Positions 17,066 through 25,696 of a DNA stretch of 64,000 bases are shown here, piece after piece (the first letter of the stretch is position 1; each line of letters begins with the position of its first letter). The notes under the pieces were generated by a model that saw only the letters and a program-made list of their open reading frames with translations, was not told the origin of the DNA and searched no databases. A program made the position numbers and the translations under genes. This DNA comes from Oscillibacter sp. 1-3. GTDB lineage: Bacteria > Bacillota > Clostridia > Oscillospirales > Oscillospiraceae. The DNA is taken from assembly GCF_000403435.2 (NCBI RefSeq), contig NZ_KE159709.1:563721-627720 (forward strand), written 5' to 3'.

Positions 17066-18064
17066 TTACAGATGATTTTTGAAGAAGGCCTCCAGCTTGT
17101 CAAAGGGAATCTTCTCAAAGTTGTCGTAGAGGTCAACATGGTCCGCGCCGGGGACGATGACCAGCTCCTTCGGCTCCTGGGCGGCGGCGTAGGCGTCCTC
17201 GGAGTAGTACCGGGAATGGGCGTTCTCGCCAGCGATCAGCAGAATGGGGCGGGGAGACACCTCCTTGATGTTGGTCATCAGCGGGAAATTCCAGAAGGAC
17301 ACCGGCATGGTCGCTGTCCAGGAGGACACGAAATTCACCGCGCGGGGATGGCGGGCGCGCTTTGCGTAATACTGAAAGAAAGCGGTGAAAACGGGGTCGG
17401 CGCCCTCCGGCAGTTCCTCCGGGATCTCCATGGCGGCGGTCAGCGGATTGCCCGCTTCATCAAAGCCGATTTCGTGGTTGCCCAGGGCGTAGGTTCCGCT
17501 CTCCGCGTCCCGCCACCGCTGCTCACTGAGGTACTGCTTGATTTTCATGCGCTGTTCCCCGGTGTAATAGTCCATGTGGCCCCGGCTCATGTCGCGGGAC
17601 ATATCGTACATGGAGAGGGTGGCCACCGCTTTGATCCGGGTGTCGGTCCCGGCGGCGGTGATGGCCATGCCGGACAGCCCGCAGATACCCACAGCGCCGA
17701 TCCGCTCCCGGTCCACGCAGTCCAGCAGGCCCACGTAGTCCACGGCGGCGCTGTAGTCCTCGGTGAAGATGTCCGGGGAGGCAGTGCTGCGCACCTCACC
17801 GCCGCTCTCTCCGCCGAAGGACGGATCGAAGGCCAGGGACACGAAGCCCATAGAGGCAAACTGCTGGGCGTAGAGGCCCGCCGCCTGCTCCTTCACCGCT
17901 CCGAAGGGGCCGGCTGCGATGATGGCGGCGTTCTTCTTCGCCGCATAGCCCTCCGGCAGATAGAGGTGGCCAGCCAGCTCAATTCCAAAACGGTTTTTGA
18001 AGTGGACAGGCTTCATCTCAATACTGGGATCAATTCTGAATGTGCGCGTTTCCTTATTTTCCAT
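17066..18064 (-). CDS. Alpha/beta hydrolase (dienelactone-hydrolase-like)
   Basis: A 332-residue alpha/beta hydrolase. The nucleophile elbow reads GICGLSG, which places a cysteine where most family members have serine, as in dienelactone hydrolase. The acid and base are probably within GENAHSRYYSED and VPGADHVDLYD. ATG at 18064 is preceded by AAGGAG. Cytoplasmic by lack of a signal. It lies between the 76-residue protein and the aldo/keto reductase and is co-transcribed with them. Confidence 0.82.
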   Translation of the reverse strand: MENKETRTFRIDPSIEMKPVHFKNRFGIELAGHLYLPEGYAAKKNAAIIAAGPFGAVKEQAAGLYAQQFASMGFVSLAFDPSFGGESGGEVRSTASPDIFTEDYSAAVDYVGLLDCVDRERIGAVGICGLSGMAITAAGTDTRIKAVATLSMYDMSRDMSRGHMDYYTGEQRMKIKQYLSEQRWRDAESGTYALGNHEIGFDEAGNPLTAAMEIPEELPEGADPVFTAFFQYYAKRARHPRAVNFVSSWTATMPVSFWNFPLMTNIKEVSPRPILLIAGENAHSRYYSEDAYAAAQEPKELVIVPGADHVDLYDNFEKIPFDKLEAFFKNHL

Positions 18065-18077
18065 GGCTAAATTCTCC

Positions 18078-18308
18078 TTACTGATTTTGATTCATTTTGT
18101 AGATCAGATAGTCCAGACAGTCGATTCTTTTTTGGTCCGCATGGTAGCAGTCCAGCAAAAAGCGGCGGTGTTTTGCCAGCAGAGACACTCCCGCTTCCTT
18201 CCTGCCGGTTTTCAGAAGGTCCATAAACTGCTCGATCAGTTCATTGTCACATCCGGCATCCGCAAGATTGGTGACAACAGCCTCCTCCTGCTTTGTTTTC
18301 TCTGTCAT
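18078..18308 (-). CDS. Small conserved protein, first gene of the LysR-linked operon
   Basis: 76 residues, charged and helical, with DAGCDNELIEQFMDLLKTG followed by LAKHRRFLLD and IDCLDYLIYKM. Similar short proteins are common beside redox and regulator genes in clostridia, from memory; no function is known to me. AAGGAGG is 9 bases before the ATG. Divergent from the LysR gene with 138 bases between them, so it is the likely first target of that regulator. Confidence 0.75.
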   Translation of the reverse strand: MTEKTKQEEAVVTNLADAGCDNELIEQFMDLLKTGRKEAGVSLLAKHRRFLLDCYHADQKRIDCLDYLIYKMNQNQ

Positions 18309-18378
18309 CGCTCCGCCTCCTTACGATGCGATTATATAGACTCAACCATGAAATATCAAATACATATAAAGAATAAAG

Positions 18379-18401
18379 ACACATACTTGAAAGGTATGTG
18401 T
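18379..18401. promoter_or_regulatory. Palindrome over the LysR promoter
   Basis: ACACATAC, 7 bases, GTATGTGT: a perfect 8-base inverted repeat covering the -35 box of the LysR gene. Position and symmetry fit an autoregulatory operator that could also control the divergent operon. Confidence 0.5.
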
Positions 18402-18415
18402 TTTCTTGTTATAAT
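18387..18415 (+). promoter_or_regulatory. Promoter of the LysR gene
   Basis: TTGAAA (18387-18392), 17 bases, TATAAT (18410-18415), about 30 bases before the TTG start. A near-consensus vegetative promoter. Confidence 0.75.
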
Positions 18416-18446
18416 CAAGTGCAGAAACAACAAGGGAGGTGTTCCT

Positions 18447-19328
18447 TTGGATATACGAGTTTTGCAATACTTTCTTGCGGTAGCACGGGAAGAAAGCATC
18501 ACCAGGGCGGCGGAAGCCCTGCGGATGACACAGCCCCCTCTTTCCCGGCAGTTGAAAGACCTGGAGGACGAGCTTGGGAAAAAGCTGCTCATTCGCGGGA
18601 GCAAAAGAGTCACGCTTACGGAGGACGGGATGCTGCTCCGTAAGCGCGCAGAAGAAATGATTGATTTGCTGGAAAAGACGAAGGCGGAATTGGCCGGTTC
18701 GGATGAGAATATCAATGGGGAAATCTATATCGGCGGAGGGGAAACGGATGCCGTTTCCCTGTTTGCCCAAGTGGCGGGAAAACTGCAAAAGAAGTACCCG
18801 CTGATCCACTACCATATTCACAGCGGCGATGCTGGGGTTGTAATGGAAAAGCTAGACAAGGGTCTAATTGATTTCGGGCTTTTGGTGGGGCCGGTGGATG
18901 TGAGCAAGTATGATTACATGCGGCTTCCCATCAGCGATATTTGGGGGGTTCTCATGCGAAAGGACAGCCCGCTGGCAGAGAAGGACGTCATATGCGCCGA
19001 GGACTTATGGGACAAGCCCCTTATTGTGTCGCACCAGACATCCATCAGCAGCGATATGGCGGCGTGGCTTAGAAAAGATGTCAGCAAGCTGAATATTGTC
19101 ATGACCTATGATTTGATTTTTAATGCGTCTCTCTTTGTAAAAAAGGGCATTGGTTACGCCATTACGCTGGACAAAATCATTAACACTACCGGGGACAGCG
19201 AGCTTAGTTTCCGCCCGCTCTACCCAACTTTGGAGGCTGGGCTCTGCATTGTATGGAAAAAGTATCAGGTTTTTTCAAAGGCTTCCAAGGAATTTTTGCG
19301 CTTATTGAGAAGCGAATGGGAAAACTGA
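18447..19328 (+). CDS. LysR-family transcriptional regulator
   Basis: 293 residues, the standard LysR size. The N-terminal winged helix-turn-helix is clear (LQYFLAVAREESITRAAEAL, then TQPPLSRQLKDLE). The effector domain follows (IYIGGGETDAV to the end). The frame is open far upstream, but the TTG at 18447 gives the canonical LysR start and has AAGGGAGG 7 bases before it. Divergently placed from the operon 18308-12654, which it probably controls in response to an unknown small molecule. Confidence 0.9.
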   Translation: MDIRVLQYFLAVAREESITRAAEALRMTQPPLSRQLKDLEDELGKKLLIRGSKRVTLTEDGMLLRKRAEEMIDLLEKTKAELAGSDENINGEIYIGGGETDAVSLFAQVAGKLQKKYPLIHYHIHSGDAGVVMEKLDKGLIDFGLLVGPVDVSKYDYMRLPISDIWGVLMRKDSPLAEKDVICAEDLWDKPLIVSHQTSISSDMAAWLRKDVSKLNIVMTYDLIFNASLFVKKGIGYAITLDKIINTTGDSELSFRPLYPTLEAGLCIVWKKYQVFSKASKEFLRLLRSEWEN

Positions 19329-19670
19329 TTATTCTACTCTGCGCGTCTTACAGAGAAAAGCTGAGAATCGTCCTGCTATTTCGCAGCTGAACGCATCAAA
19401 TTTAATGTCCGTGTCGCTGTCAGAAGATACAGTATTACGATACCAATTCTTGTTGCCGGCATAGGACATCCATACAGCTAAAGCTGGAGATATTGAGGAC
19501 GTGAAATGAGTTCTGCGGGATTATGCGGGATGTGTGAACAAGCGGTGCAGGCGGACGCTCTATGATAAAACCAGTTGTCCCCGTCAATGTGTGGACGATT
19601 ACATAAAGTGCCGCCTGGAGTCCGGACTCGCTCGGGTAATCATTCAATCCCCAAAAATCTGCTTCTATTT
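19329..19670. other. Intergenic stretch, no gene recognised
   Basis: Low coding potential on both strands. The minus frame ending near 19435 begins inside the adjacent miniature element and is therefore not a gene. GC content is lower than in neighbouring genes. I see no promoter or terminator I would defend. Confidence 0.4.
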
Positions 19671-19672
19671 TA

Positions 19673-19832
19673 GGCCCTGTTTGAAAAAAGTCAAAACGCC
19701 CAAACGGTGGATCTTGATCCGCCACTCTGCGTTAAATGTTCTTGCCGGGCGTCAGCCCGCCTGCAAAAATTTGCCTTGATTGGCGAAAAAATCTCTCGCC
19801 GCTGGGCATTCCGCCGTTTTTCAAACATGGCC
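19673..19832 (+). mobile_element. GGCC-ended TA-type miniature element, type A copy 3
   Basis: 160 bases, nearly identical in its centre to the copy at 12247. Flanked by TA on both sides (19671-19672, 19833-19834). Left end GGCCCTGTTTGAAAAA, right end TTTTTCAAACATGGCC. It lies at the 3' end of a minus-strand coding remnant. Confidence 0.92.
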
Positions 19833-20129
19833 TAATATTTTATAAGCCTCTGCATATTCATTGCTTCGTGCGATGTCTTGTTTCACATAAGCGTGGTTGT
19901 GATGAAATGATCGCTGATTTCGCCGATTCCCAGGCGCCTGACGGAAAACCGGCCTCTCCAGCAGATCGGACATATGCTTGCCGCCCTCGCTGTTCATCAG
20001 CCTGGCGCCAACATCCCCGCAGGAGGAGAAGAGAAACGGGAGCCGGGGAATACTGACGGGATCGTCAAAATTTCCACAGACGCCGGCCGCAAAGTTGGAG
20101 CCGGCTGCGCCGGCCATGGCGCACCGCAT
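19821..20129 (-). pseudogene. Coding remnant ended by a miniature element
   Basis: A 102-codon minus-strand frame whose later part reads like genuine protein (LMNSEGGKHMSDLLERPVF, then NEYAEAYKIL). Its last codons (GHV, stop) are supplied by the element. Removing the element and one TA gives KILK and a TAG, so the native end was only one codon further on. The start is uncertain and the upstream part could be the wrong frame. I cannot assign a family; it may be the tail of a lost gene. Confidence 0.35.
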
Positions 20130-20131
20130 TC

Positions 20132-20178
20132 AAAGACAGCCAAAACCTCCGGTTTAGCCGGAGGTTTTGACTGTCTTT
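20132..20178. terminator. Bidirectional terminator hairpin
   Basis: Stem AAAGACAG, one unpaired base, CAAAACCTCCGG with their complements, closed by a 5-base loop (20153-20157), ending in a T-rich tract on the plus strand and preceded by A-rich sequence. Lies beyond the 3' end of the short-chain dehydrogenase gene. Confidence 0.7.
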
Positions 20179-20241
20179 TATAACATGAACAATCTGGGCA
20201 TGGCTCTTCGCCGGGCGTTCCCGGGATAATCTCTTTGCGCT

Positions 20242-21009
20242 TTACCCCAGCGTCATGCCGCCATCCACCAGGAAGTTGGTGCCGTTGATATAAGATGCCT
20301 CCTCGGAGCAGAGAAACACAATAGCATTGGCCATTTCCTCCGGTTCGCCGGGGCGCTTCATGGGCCCCAGGGTCACATTGTCGGCGCTGTTTTCAAAGCC
20401 CACGTCCTTATAGCTGGCCAAAATACTTTTCATCATATTTGTGTTTACCCATCCGGGAGAGATGGCGTTGACCCGGACGCCGTTTCCGCCGTTCTCGTTG
20501 GCGGCGTTTTTGGTCATGTGGATCACCGCCGCTTTGCTGGCGCCATAGGCAATCTCAAAGGGATAGCCAAACATTCCGGATACGGAGCCGAGATTGACAA
20601 TCGCGCCGCTCTTCTGGGCCTGCATGATGGGCAGGACGTTCTGCATCATCAGGAATGTGCCGTAGACATTGATCTCAAATACCTTCTTCACCTCGGAAAA
20701 GGCATAGTCCTCCGTGCGGGCGCTGGGGCCGGCGATACCGGCAATGTTGACCAGGGCGTCAATGCGGCCGTAGTGCTCTACGATCTTTGCCACCGTGTCC
20801 TTGACCGCCTTCTCATCGGCAACATCCGCACTGATGCAAAAAGCGCGGTCCTCATTCAGGCGCAGCTTTTCCGCAGTGCGGCGGCAAAGCGACTCGTCAA
20901 TATCCAGCAGAGCCGCCTTCGCACCCTGGTCCGTAAACTTTTTGATGACTGCGGTACCCATTCCGCCGCCGGCGCCGGTTACAACGACCACTTTGTTAGT
21001 AAAGCTCAT
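20242..21009 (-). CDS. Short-chain dehydrogenase/reductase
   Basis: Classical SDR of 255 residues. TGAGGGMG is the nucleotide-binding loop, NIAG follows, and the catalytic Ser (NLGSVSG), Tyr and Lys (YGASK) are present, then PGWVNT. LLDIDES after strand 2 has an Asp that favours NAD over NADP. ATG at 21009 is preceded by AAGGAGG; the frame is open further but without a site. Probably an alcohol or hydroxy-acid dehydrogenase; substrate unknown. Its stop is followed by the terminator near 20155. Confidence 0.9.
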   Translation of the reverse strand: MSFTNKVVVVTGAGGGMGTAVIKKFTDQGAKAALLDIDESLCRRTAEKLRLNEDRAFCISADVADEKAVKDTVAKIVEHYGRIDALVNIAGIAGPSARTEDYAFSEVKKVFEINVYGTFLMMQNVLPIMQAQKSGAIVNLGSVSGMFGYPFEIAYGASKAAVIHMTKNAANENGGNGVRVNAISPGWVNTNMMKSILASYKDVGFENSADNVTLGPMKRPGEPEEMANAIVFLCSEEASYINGTNFLVDGGMTLG

Positions 21010-21054
21010 TTTGTAGATCCTCCTTGTAGTTTGAAATGGCAATAGCGCACCCGG

Positions 21055-21582
21055 CTATTTTTTGAGTTTACCGTCCACGATCATCCGGGCAATGATCTCC
21101 GCACAATAGGCCACGGCGGTCGCACAGTGGAACGTCCCGTTGTGCGCCATATAGGCCGCGTCGCCTTCCGGGGTATTCCAATCATATACGCCGCCCATGT
21201 TGTGGGTCATCACCTCATGACAGAGAATACCCTCGTACCGCTGGCGGAACGTCTCCACAATCTCCCGGATCATAACGTGACACTGCTCGTAGTCGCCGCC
21301 AAGATCGTCAATGGGACGGCCGTAGAAAAGACTGATAACCCAGGCCGCCGCGTTCAGTGCGCCGCATGTGCCAAGAAGAGAACATCCGCAGCCGCCGGCA
21401 ATTCCAAAAGAGCATTGCAGCATATCCTCTGTAATTCCAATGTCCGGAAAGGCGCTATACAGCCCGTTGAGGCAGCTTTGGATACAGTTGCCGTAATCCG
21501 TTTCCGTCTGAAAACCCACATCCATCGCCTTTTTTACCAACGTTTCTTTCTCCTCCAGGGAGAGTGCAGTATAATCTCTCAT
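21055..21582 (-). CDS. C_GCAxxG_C_C family redox-type protein
   Basis: 175 residues with the spaced cysteines of this family: NCIQSCLNG, then GIAGGCGCSLLGTCGALNAA, and single cysteines later (QCHVM, LCHEVM, FHCATAV). The family is thought to bind a metal or cofactor through these residues and often neighbours oxidoreductases, but its function is not established. ATG at 21582 has a GAGGGGG stretch upstream. It sits 45 bases upstream of the SDR gene on the same strand and probably shares its transcript. Confidence 0.8.
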   Translation of the reverse strand: MRDYTALSLEEKETLVKKAMDVGFQTETDYGNCIQSCLNGLYSAFPDIGITEDMLQCSFGIAGGCGCSLLGTCGALNAAAWVISLFYGRPIDDLGGDYEQCHVMIREIVETFRQRYEGILCHEVMTHNMGGVYDWNTPEGDAAYMAHNGTFHCATAVAYCAEIIARMIVDGKLKK

Positions 21583-21789
21583 GCAAATCCGCCCCCTCAA
21601 AAGTAATAGTTTTGCCGCGTGACATCAGTGTAGTTGCTTTCTTTCGAAAAAACAAGATAGTTCAAAATAAACGCAATATAGTTAGCAAACAACACGATGA
21701 ATGCACGGCGAGACAATGGTAAGATTACCTTGGAAGGACCAGCTGCCTTGAAAAGCAAATCTGAAAAAATCATAAGGAGTGTTGCGCAA

Positions 21790-23490
21790 ATGAGATTACT
21801 GGTAATCGGCGGCGTAGCCGGAGGGGCCTCCGCGGCGGCCCGTGTCCGCAGGCTGGACGAACATGCGGAGATCACCATCCTTGAGCGGGGCGCGCATGTA
21901 TCGTTCTCCAACTGCTCGCTTCCCTACTATCTGGGCGGCATCGTGGCGGAGGAGGGCGACCTGGTCATGATGACGCCGGAGAGCTTCCGCATTCAGTATC
22001 GTATTGACGTACAGGTCAATACAGAGGCCATTGCCATCGACAGAGCGGCAAAGCGCGTAACGGCACGGAGCGTAATCACCGGCGAGACAAGGGAATTCGC
22101 CTACGACAAGCTGGTGCTGGCCCCGGGCGCTTCGCCTGTTATGCCCAAAAGCATTGCGGGGATCGACGGCGAGCGGGTGTTTTCCGTCCGCAATGTCACC
22201 GATATTGCCCGGGTTAAGGCCTGCATGGATCAGGAGAGCACACAAAATGTAACGGTGGTGGGCGGCGGTTTTATCGGGATCGAGGTCGCCGAGAACCTGT
22301 GCAGAGCTGGCAAGCGTGTGACGCTGCTGGAGGGACTGGATCAGGTGATGACCCCCTTTGATTACGATATGGCGCAGATGTTCCACCGGGAGATCATCGA
22401 CAGGGGCGTAGACCTGCGGCTTGGCAGCACGGTTACTGCCATCGGGCCCCAAGGCGTTACCGCTCAGCGGAACGGCGAGAGCTTTACGGTTCCCGCCGAT
22501 GCGGTGGTCATGGCCATTGGTGTGGCTCCGGAGACGGCGCTTGCCCGGCAGGCCGGGCTGGAGATCGGCGATTCCGGCGGAATTAAGGTGGACCGGCATA
22601 TGCGGACCGGCGACCCCGACATCTACGCCGTGGGCGACGCAGCGGAGACCACCGATCTGCTGACTGGAAAACCTGGCCGTCTGGCGCTGGCCGGCGTGGC
22701 CCAGAAAGAGGCCCGTGTCGCCGCAGACAATATCTGCGGGATCGTATCGGTTTTCCGGGGATTTGTCGGTTCCTCCTGCCTGCGTGTCTTTGGCCTGAAT
22801 GCCGCCGCTGCCGGTCTGAATGAGCGGGCCGCAAAGGCCGCGGGAATTCCCTATGACTATGTGACCGTTTTTGCCTCCGATAAGGTCGGCATTATGCCGG
22901 ACTGCCGGTATCTTGCCTTCAAGCTGCTCTTTGAGGTGCCGACGGGGCGTCTGCTGGGCGCACAGGCCATCGGCGGCGGAGAGGCGGATAAGCGAATCAA
23001 CGCTGTGGCCGCCTTGATTGGCATGGGCGGAACCGTGGAGGATCTGAAAGAGTTTGAACATTGCTACGCCCCGCTGTTCGCCACGGCCAAGGATGTGGTG
23101 CACATGGCGGCGCTGACGGCCTCCAATGTACTGTGCGGCGCTTTGAAGCAGGTACATGTGAGCGAGGTGCGCTCTTTGGTGGAGAACGGCGCATACATCG
23201 TGGACGTGCGGGAGGCAGATGAATTTGAGGCGGGCCACATCAAAGGCGCCCATAATATTCCCCTGTCCTCCCTGCGGGAAAATCTGGACAAAATTCCCCG
23301 GGATATTCCGGTGTATCTGCACTGCCGTTCCAGCCAGAGGTCCTACTATGCCTACTGCGCGCTGCGGGGCCGCGGGTTTGACAACGTGATAAACATCAAC
23401 GGCTCCTTCCTGGGCATCAGCCTGTATGAGGCCTTTACCGACCGGCAGGAGGGCCGCGCTCCCATCGTAACAGCTTATAACTTCGACTGA
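21790..23490 (+). CDS. CoA-disulfide reductase / NADH oxidase-like flavoprotein fused to rhodanese
   Basis: 566 residues. Residues 1-450 are a pyridine nucleotide-disulfide oxidoreductase with FAD loop GGVAGGASAAAR, active cysteine C42 in SNCSLPYY, the NAD(P)H loop VVGGGFIGIEVAE and the FAD site DIYAVGDAAE. The C-terminal rhodanese domain has VDVREADEFEAGHI and its catalytic Cys512 in HCRSSQR. Such CoADR-rhodanese fusions handle CoA-linked or protein polysulfides and peroxide. ATG at 21790 with AAGGAG 11 bases upstream. Divergent from the C_GCAxxG_C_C gene and convergent with the AraC gene, separated from the latter by a strong terminator. Confidence 0.92.
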   Translation: MRLLVIGGVAGGASAAARVRRLDEHAEITILERGAHVSFSNCSLPYYLGGIVAEEGDLVMMTPESFRIQYRIDVQVNTEAIAIDRAAKRVTARSVITGETREFAYDKLVLAPGASPVMPKSIAGIDGERVFSVRNVTDIARVKACMDQESTQNVTVVGGGFIGIEVAENLCRAGKRVTLLEGLDQVMTPFDYDMAQMFHREIIDRGVDLRLGSTVTAIGPQGVTAQRNGESFTVPADAVVMAIGVAPETALARQAGLEIGDSGGIKVDRHMRTGDPDIYAVGDAAETTDLLTGKPGRLALAGVAQKEARVAADNICGIVSVFRGFVGSSCLRVFGLNAAAAGLNERAAKAAGIPYDYVTVFASDKVGIMPDCRYLAFKLLFEVPTGRLLGAQAIGGGEADKRINAVAALIGMGGTVEDLKEFEHCYAPLFATAKDVVHMAALTASNVLCGALKQVHVSEVRSLVENGAYIVDVREADEFEAGHIKGAHNIPLSSLRENLDKIPRDIPVYLHCRSSQRSYYAYCALRGRGFDNVININGSFLGISLYEAFTDRQEGRAPIVTAYNFD

Positions 23491-23523
23491 GCTCCGCCCT
23501 GGGCGGAGCGGGGATTCCACGCA

Positions 23524-23551
23524 AAGGAGCCCGGCGGCTGCCGGGCTCCTT
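23524..23551. terminator. Bidirectional terminator between convergent genes
   Basis: Perfect 12-base stem AAGGAGCCCGGC with a GGCT loop (23536-23539). Preceded by a second small hairpin (GCTCCGCC, CTG, GGCGGAGC) just after the flavoprotein stop. Serves both the flavoprotein gene and the AraC gene. Confidence 0.75.
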
Positions 23552-23558
23552 AAATATG

Positions 23559-25430
23559 TCACGGGAATGCATTCTGTTGGATCGGCCTGATGATGGCCAT
23601 TTGTGCGCCCGCGCTTTTGATGGAGAAATGAATATTCAGTATGGTACGCACATCGTCCGGGTATACCTCCAAGACAGGCGCACCGGAGTAGATCTCCGGG
23701 CAGTACCCGGAGAAGACCGCCGCATCATCGGGAAAGCCCATATTCGCCATATAGCCAAAGATGTTTCCCTCCCGGGTCAGGCTGTACTTTGTCACTGCGT
23801 ACTGCCCCGGCGGCAGGCGTATGTTCATGCTGACCTCAAGCGCGCTCTTAAAGTCGTTGACGGCGCTTTTGACCTGTTCCTGGGTACTGTCCATCCGGCA
23901 CAGGTCCAGCAGCTCTTTGTCAGCGTTGTATACGAACAGCTTGAAGACCGTCTGATCTGCGTGCTCTTCCCGGACCACGCAGTATTGATTGCTCTGGCAG
24001 ATAATGCTGCCCTGGGTGTGGGCCGCCGCCAGATAGAAGTAATAGGACGGCTTGCAGATTCCATTGGCGGTCACCAGCGCGCTTTGTCCCTGGAGCAGCT
24101 TGTCCGCCGAGTCCGTATCCCGCAGGAATACGGACATCTGGCCGTTTTCCGATTTCAGGCAGCACCGAAAGAGATAGATGGGATAGAGGATGCTGTCATA
24201 CGCCGCAGATACGCCGCGGACACAGTCCGTCTCCGTCTGCTGCTTTGCCGTGCGGCCCTCCCTGCGCAATAGCTTGAGAACGGCGCCCAGATCCTCCGGG
24301 CTGTCCTCTTCCCGCTGCAGCAGCAGTACCCGGTGCGGCGCCAGAGACTCCAGCAGAGCAAACATCCGCAGCCCCAGCGCTTTGTAGTCGTCCAGCGTGA
24401 CGATTACCGTCAGCGTCTTTTCGAAGCGGCCCAGCGCGGCGGCGGTATCGACTTCCACCTCCAGATTGATGCTGGAGACAATGTCGCCGTTTCCGCGCCT
24501 TAAATTGTAGTTGGCATAGACCTGCCTGATCAGCGCCGCCGCTTTGTTCATGGGCAGCGGTTCCATAACGGCGGGACGCAGGTCGCTTTTAACCAGGGGC
24601 AGATAGCGGGCCCGATGCTCCTCCGGGGTGAGGCTGAACCACTTCTTGAAGTATTTCTTATAGTACGCCGTGGTGGAGAACCCGACCTCTCTGGCGATCC
24701 GGCTGATTTTTGCGTCGCTGTCCAGCAGCATGATCTCCGACCACTCTACCCGTGCGAAGCACAGAAACTCCCGAAAGCTCATGCCGGTGAAGCTCTTGAT
24801 GATATGGGACAGATAGTAGGTGCTCAGATGCTCGACAGCGCTTAGATCCTCCAAGGTGATATTGTCGGCATAATACTGATAGATGTACTGGCAGATCCGG
24901 CTGATGCGTTCGACAGCCACGGGATTGCTCTTTTCAAAGGCGACCACTACCTCCTGATCGAAAGCAAACAGATTGAAATACTTGTTCAGGTGCTTGATGG
25001 TATCCACCATCAGATAGATGCATTTGCTCTTGTAATTAAACCCTCTGGTAGTGTACTTGAGCAGGATCTGCAGCAGCAGCTCCCGCAGTCTGTTGTGCTT
25101 TTTATCCCCCAGCTTACGGCTGTATGTGCGGTAACAGGCTTTGCTTAGATTGGGAAAGAACTGGAAGTAATAGTGCGTACTGATTTGAATCTGCGCCACT
25201 ACATTGTCCTCGGTCAGGGCGGTGATGCTGTGTACCTCGTGGCCGGAGTTGGTAAAAATATCCCCTTCCTGCAAAGTGTAGCAGCGATAGCCGTTTTTCA
25301 GCCGGACGGAGCCGCGCAGCACATAGGTGATCTCAATGTCCAGATGATAGTGCAGCGGGTCCTCTGTAATGTTTGCAACCGTGATGTTCATTGGCAGATC
25401 ATCGGCATAGGTCAGTCGTTCCAGCAGCAT
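23559..25430 (-). CDS. AraC-family regulator with long C-terminal extension
   Basis: 623 residues, about twice the usual AraC size. An N-terminal cupin-like sensor (LHYHLDIEITYVLRGS, YTLQEGDIF) is followed by a double helix-turn-helix at about 177-280 (LEDLSAVEHLSTYYLSHIIK and ISRIAREVGFSTTAYYKKYF). The remaining 340 residues resemble the glycoside-hydrolase-39-like tail found on some clostridial AraC proteins, but no acid pair is evident, so I read it as a ligand-sensing domain. Divergent from the glycyl radical enzyme gene and its most likely regulator. Confidence 0.83.
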   Translation of the reverse strand: MLLERLTYADDLPMNITVANITEDPLHYHLDIEITYVLRGSVRLKNGYRCYTLQEGDIFTNSGHEVHSITALTEDNVVAQIQISTHYYFQFFPNLSKACYRTYSRKLGDKKHNRLRELLLQILLKYTTRGFNYKSKCIYLMVDTIKHLNKYFNLFAFDQEVVVAFEKSNPVAVERISRICQYIYQYYADNITLEDLSAVEHLSTYYLSHIIKSFTGMSFREFLCFARVEWSEIMLLDSDAKISRIAREVGFSTTAYYKKYFKKWFSLTPEEHRARYLPLVKSDLRPAVMEPLPMNKAAALIRQVYANYNLRRGNGDIVSSINLEVEVDTAAALGRFEKTLTVIVTLDDYKALGLRMFALLESLAPHRVLLLQREEDSPEDLGAVLKLLRREGRTAKQQTETDCVRGVSAAYDSILYPIYLFRCCLKSENGQMSVFLRDTDSADKLLQGQSALVTANGICKPSYYFYLAAAHTQGSIICQSNQYCVVREEHADQTVFKLFVYNADKELLDLCRMDSTQEQVKSAVNDFKSALEVSMNIRLPPGQYAVTKYSLTREGNIFGYMANMGFPDDAAVFSGYCPEIYSGAPVLEVYPDDVRTILNIHFSIKSAGAQMAIIRPIQQNAFP

Positions 25431-25535
25431 GGCAATCCCCCTTTCGTTTTTACATCATATCACGTTCCGACGGATTTCGCAATGGGGGCAGGGCGATAAT
25501 TCGCAAGATAATTTAATTTTATAGCAAATTAAGTA

Positions 25536-25564
25536 TTGCTTGTGCTCTGCGTTTTTCTTATAAT
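25536..25564 (+). promoter_or_regulatory. Promoter of the glycyl radical enzyme operon
   Basis: TTGCTT (25536-25541), 17 bases, TATAAT (25559-25564). Upstream lies an AT-rich near-palindrome (TAATTT, 11 bases, AAATTA, about 25510-25532), a fair candidate site for the divergent AraC protein. Confidence 0.7.
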
Positions 25565-25696
25565 AATCTCATCATCAATGTGGGACGTCTGTTTGGGGGA
25601 GGGCCGTTTCGGTTCCGTCAGACCGGCGTCCCGTAAAAAAGTTTATATGGCGGCCGCGGGTGAATCTCCATGCTGCGGCGGCAAGGAGGCAGTCAA

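Noticed and set aside
16023..18070. Two 330-350-codon plus-strand frames opposite the aldo/keto reductase and hydrolase
   Set aside because: Antisense shadows, without ribosome sites or recognisable domains.
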